The position numbers and the translations under genes were made by a program. From positions 82,891,143 through 82,955,142 of the forward strand of contig NW_026262679.1 in NCBI RefSeq assembly GCF_021869535.1: a stretch of 64,000 bases of DNA, read 5' to 3'. Below the pieces are notes generated by a model, which was not told the origin of the DNA, made no database searches, and worked only from the letters and a program-made list of their open reading frames with translations. This DNA comes from Mytilus californianus. Its lineage: Eukaryota > Mollusca > Bivalvia > Mytilida > Mytilidae. Positions 57,960 to 64,000 of this stretch are shown here, piece by piece (position 1 is the stretch's first letter; every line of letters starts with the position of its first letter).

Positions 57960-58365
57960 CAAGGGGACATTCAAAACTCGAGAGAAACTGAAAACGTCAT
58001 GACAAAAAATGAAAAATAACAACAAAACATTTCATGGAAAACTAAAGACGGAGCAACACAAATCCCACCAAAAACTAGGGATGTTTTCATGTACTCCGGA
58101 AGGGTAAACGAATCTTGCTCCAGTAGTGTGACCGTCGTCACAGTTACTCATGGTAAGTAATTTGGTGATGAGTCTCATTTTGTGATGTCACAACCAGGGA
58201 AAGAGGTCGGGATTGTGATAACGAAAATTGAAACATATCCGTGGTCATTTGTGGGGCCATAACGGTCAACTAACAAGTGATACCGATCGCAAAACTTTCG
58301 AAGGGATGACTTCAACCTTACCACTTGGAACCCTTGGTCCAAAAGTTTCCTTGTAAACAATGGCC
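57960..58365 (-). pseudogene. Reverse-transcriptase C-terminal remnant and 3' tail (Penelope-like retroelement), antisense
   Basis: The minus-strand frame holds KLLDQGFQVVRLKSSLRKFC followed by DRYHLLVDRYG (about 58258-58355), then SIFVITIPTSFPGCD. The tail at 57975-58090 (minus: GTGTTGCTCCGTCTTTAGTT, TTTTGTCATGACGTTTTCAG) matches the tail at 13.55 kb. The N-terminal enzyme is absent. Confidence 0.75.
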
Positions 58366-59445
58366 ATCTATCAAAGAAATAATATCGTATCGACTGGGAG
58401 ATATATACTGTATATACAGGCGCTACTGGGATGATGCTACATGTATATAGAAGTTCAAAATTTGAAAGCTGAAATCCCTTTTGTCGTAAAGTTTTGTTAT
58501 CAAATGACCCTTATTGTCAATATCTATATGTTAGTAACTTATGGACAATACGACTCCTTAACATCCTTCAATATGTACGCTAGAATCTAAAAGTTTAAGT
58601 AGTCATATGCAGAAAGTTTTTGAATTCATCATCAAAAAGAAAAAAAAGAAAAGAAGCCTAAAACAGGACCGAGTTGGTGAATTTTACCCCAGGAAGTTGC
58701 AATCTTAGTTTTAGCTAGTACATTTACATAGAACTGGTTATTTGGGCGGATGGTACTCTCGGGCGGGGCTGTCAGTCCATCAACATCTGTACTGACCGAG
58801 TTAAAATAAAGTTGACGTATTATACAGATTTCAATTTTCATGACACGTGTATCTCTATTTCTTTAATTTAATGCCGCAACAATGTATCTCAATCATACAA
58901 AGATTCCAGTGAAATGAAATTTATATTTTTATATTTTTTTTAACATTTTCGCTGACATTCTTTGATTTTTTACCTTCAATTACTTAAACAGATACGACTG
59001 TTTGAAAGAACATTAATTGTTAACTTTAATAAAAACATGAAAAAGACATTGTTCGTTGAGCTTTTGATGCATGTTAGAGGTAGGAATCGCTTGATTTCTT
59101 ACGAGATAGAAGTGGTTAGCGTTTTGAATCTCTGGTTTACTATTTACCTAAGGTGAACTGTGCAATATCATTTACCGAGATACAGATCAGAGATTAGAAG
59201 ACGAACAGGAATGACACTCGTAACGTTGAGTTCTTTCATATTTTTATACAAGATCAGTTTCTTTGAAGTGGTTCTACCAACATTTGAGGTTATAAAGAAA
59301 GTAATAGCATACTATACAAATAATTTTATTTCGGTAAAAATGGATAGTTAAAGATAGAAATCAGAACGTAAGACAGAGAACTAAATGACACTTACATTTG
59401 AAATGTTCAATGCTATTCTACTTTGTACTTTAATTATTTGGCCTT
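58366..59445. other. Anonymous intergenic DNA
   Basis: No gene is recognised. Open frames at 58632-58841 (minus) and 58962-59351 (plus) show no domain. Confidence 0.5.
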
Positions 59446-59545
59446 TTTAAGTTTTTTGATTCGAGTGTCACTGATGAATCTTCTGTAGACAAAACGCGCG
59501 TCTGGCGTACAAAATTTTAATCTTGGTATCTATGATGAGTTTTTT
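59446..59545 (+). ncRNA. Hammerhead-ribozyme-like motif (Penelope-like element type), core mutated
   Basis: TTTGATTCGAGTGTCA leads into CTGATGA (59471-59477), stem II ATC-TTCTGTA-GAC, AAAA in place of GAAA (59491-59494), stem III CGC-GCGTCTG-GCG and TA. TTTTAATCTTGGTATCTATG follows. Stem III is perfect and CTGATGA is intact, but the G of GAAA and one stem II pair are lost, so cleavage is not expected. It matches 27.38-27.46 kb closely. Confidence 0.65.
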
Positions 59546-61180
59546 GAAAAAGGATATGTATAAATTTATATTTCAAAAAGAATATTGTTTTGGAAAGTTT
59601 AGATGTCAATGACATTCTTGACCTTAAAATTCAAAAATAGTATGAAGAAAAAATGAAAAAGAACACAGAAATATTTTTAGAGAGATTCAATTTATACAAT
59701 TAATTGATTGTCATTTGATTAACATTAAGTGGCAAATATGTCATGCATATTCCGTGACAAGAATAATTTCCCGATGAATCCAATCGGTATTTTCTGCAAA
59801 TTTTGGTCGACCTGAACATGGGCTAGAAATTAAGACTTCCATTGAAAAAGAGAGTATTTTTGACAGGGCATATATTTTGCCTTAAAACGTAAGTAGTCCA
59901 TTCATCTTCTGATCCATAGAAAAGTTGTTTCAAGGGTTCGTTACGTTGGCGATGGAAACGGACACTTTTTCTCTAAACGATGCATCTGATCGAACGTACA
60001 CATTAAAACCAAACGTGAATGTGTATTTATACATCCAACACAGTCAGACGGACGCTACTCTAAAGCATGGAAGGAGTTTGGGTAACCATATTTCTATACC
60101 CAAGTCTAAAACACTGTGGGGTCGATTCTATTTATGAAATTTTAAATTCATAAATGTTCTATGTGCAACACTTTTGAATAAAAAACATTTCCCATTATAC
60201 TTTTTATTTTTCATTTAGTTATTAAATCGATGATAATTACATCCAGAAATTATAACAGAATATTGGCACTTATTTTCTTGAAAACATAGTTAAAGGGTTA
60301 CTTACCATGACCTCCAAATTTGTAAAGATAAGACTAAATAAACCAAAATCTCCCGAATACTTCAAAATTCATGCATTTATCGATGTGAGGTTGCAGGGAT
60401 AGATATTAAAAGCAATTTAACATCAACTAAAATTGTTATTTTATTGTGTTTGGCTTTTCAAAGCTTCCGCTATAAGTGTTGCAGAAGGAAGTACGTGTTT
60501 TATTGTAATGGTAGAAAATTAAACATATTTTCATTTCTTCAATGAAGACATTTCTTTTCAACATCTTACAGGGATATATTCCAATAACCTTACGTTAAAA
60601 GGAGACGATTAATATTTTTGTTATTATTCTTAAATCATGTAAGAAAATTTAATATATCATAAAATCAAGACTGACAGTGAAACTTTAATTTAATAAAAAA
60701 AAAACTGATATTAATATAAAGATCTTAGTTCGTTTTGTTGCGTATGATTACATTTGTCAGTTTGTTCAACTATGAATCAATAAGGTAGAAAGTGTAAATT
60801 AAAGTTTACATACAACAAATTTTCTATGTTTATATTAAATGCGAGAGATGCTATAGAAAGATACATTCATCTGTTTATTTTACGGTAAATGAGCCGCAAA
60901 GTTCTTATCGTAAAACGGCAAATACAATATGAAATATCCGATAACCGAATTTATCTGAAATATTCATGGCTACTTTTTAAAACATTATGCCGCAAAAAAA
61001 TATTTATGATTCGTTGTATAAAAATATGAGATTAATAGCATAATCTATGAAATCTGTTATTGAAGTAATCAGAAATATTAAGCAACCACTAACGTGTGTC
61101 AAAATCGCTTATAAATAGTAGTCCAACGTCACAAAAACATGGCTTGATTAGTATTTACAAGATTAGAATTAATTAGAAAA
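59546..61180. other. Anonymous DNA upstream of the GPCR gene
   Basis: Apart from the weak exon candidate at 59930-60137, nothing is recognised. It becomes very AT-rich towards 61.1 kb. Confidence 0.5.
59930..60137 (+). CDS. Weak candidate terminal exon
   Basis: A frame open from about 59925 reads GFVTLAMETDTFSLNDASDR through KPNVNVYLYIQHSQTDATLK to a stop at 60135-60137. AATAAA follows at 60177-60182. An acceptor-like TTGTTTCAAG precedes it. Composition is less AT-biased than the surroundings. I recognise no family, and no upstream exon was found. Confidence 0.15.
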
Positions 61181-61190
61181 AGTATAAAGG

Positions 61191-61198
61191 TATAAAAG
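61191..61198 (+). promoter_or_regulatory. TATA box of the GPCR gene
   Basis: TATAAAAG is preceded by a second TATAAAGG-like copy at 61183. Transcription would start near 61220, giving a 5' UTR of about 300 bp before the ATG at 61521, unless an intron lies between. Confidence 0.6.
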
Positions 61199-61520
61199 GC
61201 TGCTGGGAAGATCAATTCGCTGAAGAAAGGAAATTATTGTATGGAGCACGACATCAATGTCATATCAAATAAGTTAAGTAGTAGTAGTATAATCTAAGGA
61301 TCATCTTGCTGCTATCATAACTGTTAATGAAAATGCTGACAAACCACTCACGATGATTCCATAAATTGATCATCGCCGGACTTAAGATAGAGAGTTTGCT
61401 TGGATCATCTGTTAATTATCGTTTTTCAAGTAAGGAACATCAATCTATGTATGCTTAGTTTCTGACAGTTTTTAAAAGCAAGGCATTTAAACGGATAACT
61501 GATTTAATGGTCATAAAAGA

Positions 61521-62669
61521 ATGCTCGGAGACGGAGAAAACTTGTCGATGGAATTCAATGAAGATTTAATGAATATTACAAGCGAAATTTGTTATTTGGG
61601 TAGACATCGAACTACACCAAACTTTATTATAAATGGATATTTGTTTCCAAGCTTAGCATGTGTTACTGTGGTAATAAATTGCACAATACTGGTGGTATTT
61701 TGGAGAGCTAAATTTTTTACTCCGCATCATGCTTTACTAGCTGCATTAGCAATTGTGGACATGCTGACAGTATTTATACCATCCCCGTTATTTATGTACG
61801 TTTTTGGATGCGGATTCTATATGATATTTCCGTCGTGTAAACTATGTCAGGCATATGACATTACTACAATGGAAATACCTATTATTTTACACAGTATATC
61901 AATGTGGCTTACTCTAGGGCTAGCGATTCAACGCCATGTTTGTGTTTCGAATCCATTTAAAGCAAAGTACATCTGTACAATGAAAAACACAATTATTTAC
62001 ATGATTCTAATGAGTTGCTGCTTCTTTGCTTTTCTGTTGCCATTCACTTTTAGATTAAAATACGAAGAGGTCTTAGTGAATTTGGATATGGACGGATTTT
62101 TGGCACATCCAGCATGCCGGAAGTCGCCCCAAAACTGGCTGAATGACAATAAAAATTTATTTTACGGTATGTACGGTTTATTACGAGTTTTGGTGATTAA
62201 ACTTTTACCGTGTGTCATCTTACTGATTTTGGAAATTAAGCTTATCCGAAACTTAAAAATGGCTTCACTTGTAAGAATTCATACAAATAAGGTCCACCAA
62301 AGAAAAGATGTTCCGATGCGCCTTTCAGCACAAACTGCTTGGATAGTTGGGATATTTTTAGTTACGGAAATACCAGTGACAGTCGGCGTTATCCATGAGG
62401 TAATAGCTTGGTGGTTTAAAGTTAAGTTTATGAAAGATGATGTTAAATTTCTTTTAAGTGATATTTTAAATTTCATATTGCTATTTGGATGCATGGCAAA
62501 TTTTGTAATTTATATTTTTCTCAGTGAGAAATTTAGAAGATATATTATAAAATTAGTAACTTTCCAGTCGAGCCGAAAAAGACAATACAGACAATACAAA
62601 CACTGTGCGAGTTTAAGAAATTTACCGTCAACCAGGACAGAATTAGAAGAATTGTCTGTTTTAAAATAA
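61521..62669 (+). CDS. Class A GPCR, sex-peptide/myosuppressin (DMSR/Srw)-like, single exon
   Basis: 382 residues with seven membrane segments at about 38-61, 70-92, 112-136, 157-177, 220-242, 271-293 and 312-334. Landmarks are N53 in TM1, LAALAIVD with D80 in TM2, C109 before TM3 with C199 in loop 2 (HPACRKSP), QRH at 137-139 where DRY is usual, FLVTEIP at 279-285 in TM6, and NFVIY at 327-331 followed by SEKFRR. N18-I-T is a possible glycosylation site. FLVTEIP and the NFVIY/SEKFR end are typical of invertebrate peptide receptors of the sex-peptide/myosuppressin group. The ligand, probably an amidated peptide, and Gi/o coupling are inferred. ATG 61521 has A at -3, and an in-frame TGA lies at 61500. 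The frame is intact and intron-free, as in many expanded molluscan receptor families. Confidence 0.95.
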   Translation: MLGDGENLSMEFNEDLMNITSEICYLGRHRTTPNFIINGYLFPSLACVTVVINCTILVVFWRAKFFTPHHALLAALAIVDMLTVFIPSPLFMYVFGCGFYMIFPSCKLCQAYDITTMEIPIILHSISMWLTLGLAIQRHVCVSNPFKAKYICTMKNTIIYMILMSCCFFAFLLPFTFRLKYEEVLVNLDMDGFLAHPACRKSPQNWLNDNKNLFYGMYGLLRVLVIKLLPCVILLILEIKLIRNLKMASLVRIHTNKVHQRKDVPMRLSAQTAWIVGIFLVTEIPVTVGVIHEVIAWWFKVKFMKDDVKFLLSDILNFILLFGCMANFVIYIFLSEKFRRYIIKLVTFQSSRKRQYRQYKHCASLRNLPSTRTELEELSVLK

Positions 62670-62753
62670 ATATTTTCCATCAGAAATCTTGGTTATTATT
62701 TGAAGAATGTCTTATATAACTAAAAATTATTGAGATACTGAAAAACAAATATG

Positions 62754-62759
62754 AATAAA
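62754..62759 (+). promoter_or_regulatory. Polyadenylation signal AATAAA of the GPCR gene
   Basis: Canonical hexamer 85 bp after the stop. A second AATAAA overlaps the stop codon (62665-62670) but is too close to serve alone. Confidence 0.5.
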
Positions 62760-62823
62760 CCATTTCAGAGATATTGCAATTTTCAAGATGAGATGTTCTA
62801 ATGTATTGTTGTATCGACTGCAA

Positions 62824-63088
62824 CTATATTACTTTCATTGTTTCTAGCAGCATAGAATGTACAACTAAAACATATCTTGACTTCTTTCCAGTATTGACTA
62901 CATGAATGAATTTCTTCCATGTGTTTACATGAAATACTAATGACACAGAAAAGTAATTAAACAACGATACGAATAATAATCCTAGAATGTAAGCTTCTGG
63001 ACTAGCATTTGCGGATAATACTAACTTCAAATGTACATTTCCTCGCTCAAAGGCTTGTGGAATTTTATTGCCTGTTGTTTTCGTTAAT
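62824..63088 (-). CDS. Weak candidate coding exon with one membrane segment
   Basis: A minus-strand frame of about 87 codons contains KIPQAFERG, LVLSANASPEAYILGLLFVS (hydrophobic, continuing about 10 residues) and ends near the stop at 62824-62826. The SANA-plus-membrane-segment pattern faintly recalls ninjurins, but the rest does not fit. No good acceptor or partner exon is visible. It lies convergent to the GPCR gene. It may be chance. Confidence 0.2.
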
Positions 63089-63510
63089 ATTCTTCATAAG
63101 CGTGATGATGTCCATAATGTTTCAAGTATTTTCTTCCAAAATTTTATAATTGGAGCGTACCTGATATATGTATTTCAAAATGCTACTTTTTCATACATTT
63201 AAATATGTTCAAAAGTTGGACACATGGTAATATTCATACAAAAATAATTATGATAGGTGAGACGAATTTTTCTTTTTTATTGATTAGGTTCATCGTGAAA
63301 ATTTGACAAAAATGCTGTGTTTACACCAAACGGAAAATTTAATGGTCTCAAAACACCTAGATACAAAAAGTTAAATGTATTTTGTGATTCAGAAAAAAAT
63401 AATTCTTTTTCAGTTATTGTAAATTTGTAAAGTTGGTGCGGATATTTTGTAAAATTTCAGGATTTCAATGAACGTTATATTTTCATTACTAAAAAGCTTT
63501 TATAGGAGGG
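63089..63510. other. Anonymous DNA
   Basis: Nothing recognised. Confidence 0.5.
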
Positions 63511-63514
63511 TTGT

Positions 63515-63612
63515 AAATTGGACAAAACGTTCACTAAATTTTATCACAAATATAAATATTTATTGTGGAAGTATGATACAACGTGCATGAAATTAATAAT
63601 ACAAGTGTTATT
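63515..63612 (+). pseudogene. Small reverse-transcriptase C-terminal scrap
   Basis: The frame KLDKTFTKFYHKYKYLLWKY at 63515-63574 corresponds to KLVKTFTKFYHRYKDIIRKY in the 36.3-kb remnant. Flanking sequence gives no further match in frame. Confidence 0.65.
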
Positions 63613-64000
63613 ACACGTCCTGATTTTTACTTTAATATTGCTTAAAATGCTGTTTAATAAATTTTACTTCAAATCTGTCTCATATGCATAATAGACTTGT
63701 TGGTAAAGAATTGTTAAATCACTTGTCTCTTATTCTTTAAGGATATATATCAATAAATCGCTTCATTATATACTGAAAGGTTTCTTTTGTGTTTCGGTAT
63801 TATTTGCATTGACATTGTACAAGCTGATATAGTCCTTTACTGTGTGTGATGGTACTATATGACATCTTGTATGAAATACATCAGCCGAAAATTAGTGTAG
63901 GATGGCAAGATTTCTGTACTCTGAGCTTGCCTTCGGTAACTGCGGGCTTTTTTAAAAATATGGTATAATTTGTTATTCATTTTGTGTTTGTGTTATCAAT
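63613..64000. other. Anonymous DNA to window end
   Basis: Nothing recognised. Confidence 0.5.

Overview
The window looks like nuclear DNA of a marine bivalve, most likely a mussel (Mytilus or a close relative). It is AT-rich, carries only spliced or single-exon animal-type genes, and shows polyadenylation signals and a TATA box but no bacterial-style operons. The interspersed repeats are of the kinds I associate with mussel genomes: a tRNA-derived SINE, retroelement 3' ends ending in a CATACCACATCTTCT-type terminus, and tandem-repeat elements closed by hairpins. Species assignment is inference from repeat style, not from a search.

Only two protein genes can be supported. A small three-exon gene at 37.8-39.1 kb encodes a secreted, cysteine-rich protein with the C-terminal domain that bivalve annotations call short-chain collagen C4-like. 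Its exon 2/exon 3 reading frame does not join without a one-base shift in an A4 run. A complete single-exon rhodopsin-class GPCR lies at 61.5-62.7 kb with a good TATA box about 330 bp upstream. It looks like the invertebrate sex-peptide/myosuppressin (DMSR, Srw-type) receptors. Three further stretches (53.05-53.23 kb minus, 59.93-60.14 kb plus, 62.82-63.09 kb minus) are weak exon candidates. No functional link between the genes can be claimed.

The rest is repeats and anonymous AT-rich DNA. 0.8-2.2 kb: 147-bp tandem array closed by a hairpin. 2.3-2.7 kb: dead Ty3/gypsy pol fragment. 5.8-7.9 kb: a 2-kb element with three internal tandem arrays and hairpins at both ends, followed by a decayed partial copy. 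14.3-16.9 kb: a 24-bp minisatellite of about 109 units with higher-order structure. 17-30 kb: retroelement 3' ends, hammerhead-ribozyme-like motifs, a 184-bp duplication and a 51-bp minisatellite. 34-42 kb: a divergent direct duplication, 7 kb apart, flanking the C4-like gene together with reverse-transcriptase remnants. 42.3-43.4 kb: another hairpin-ended element with a nested insertion. 44.6-45.2 kb: two foldbacks, one of them perfect with 42-bp arms. 55.2 kb: 54-bp minisatellite. 57.6-58.4 kb: SINE and reverse-transcriptase remnant. 59.5 kb: hammerhead-like motif.

The most interesting themes are (i) several unrelated repeat families that share one plan, with hairpins at the ends, tandem repeats inside and a GGACGACGACGCC-type motif near the 3' hairpin, and (ii) two related families of hammerhead-like motifs beside Penelope-like reverse-transcriptase debris.
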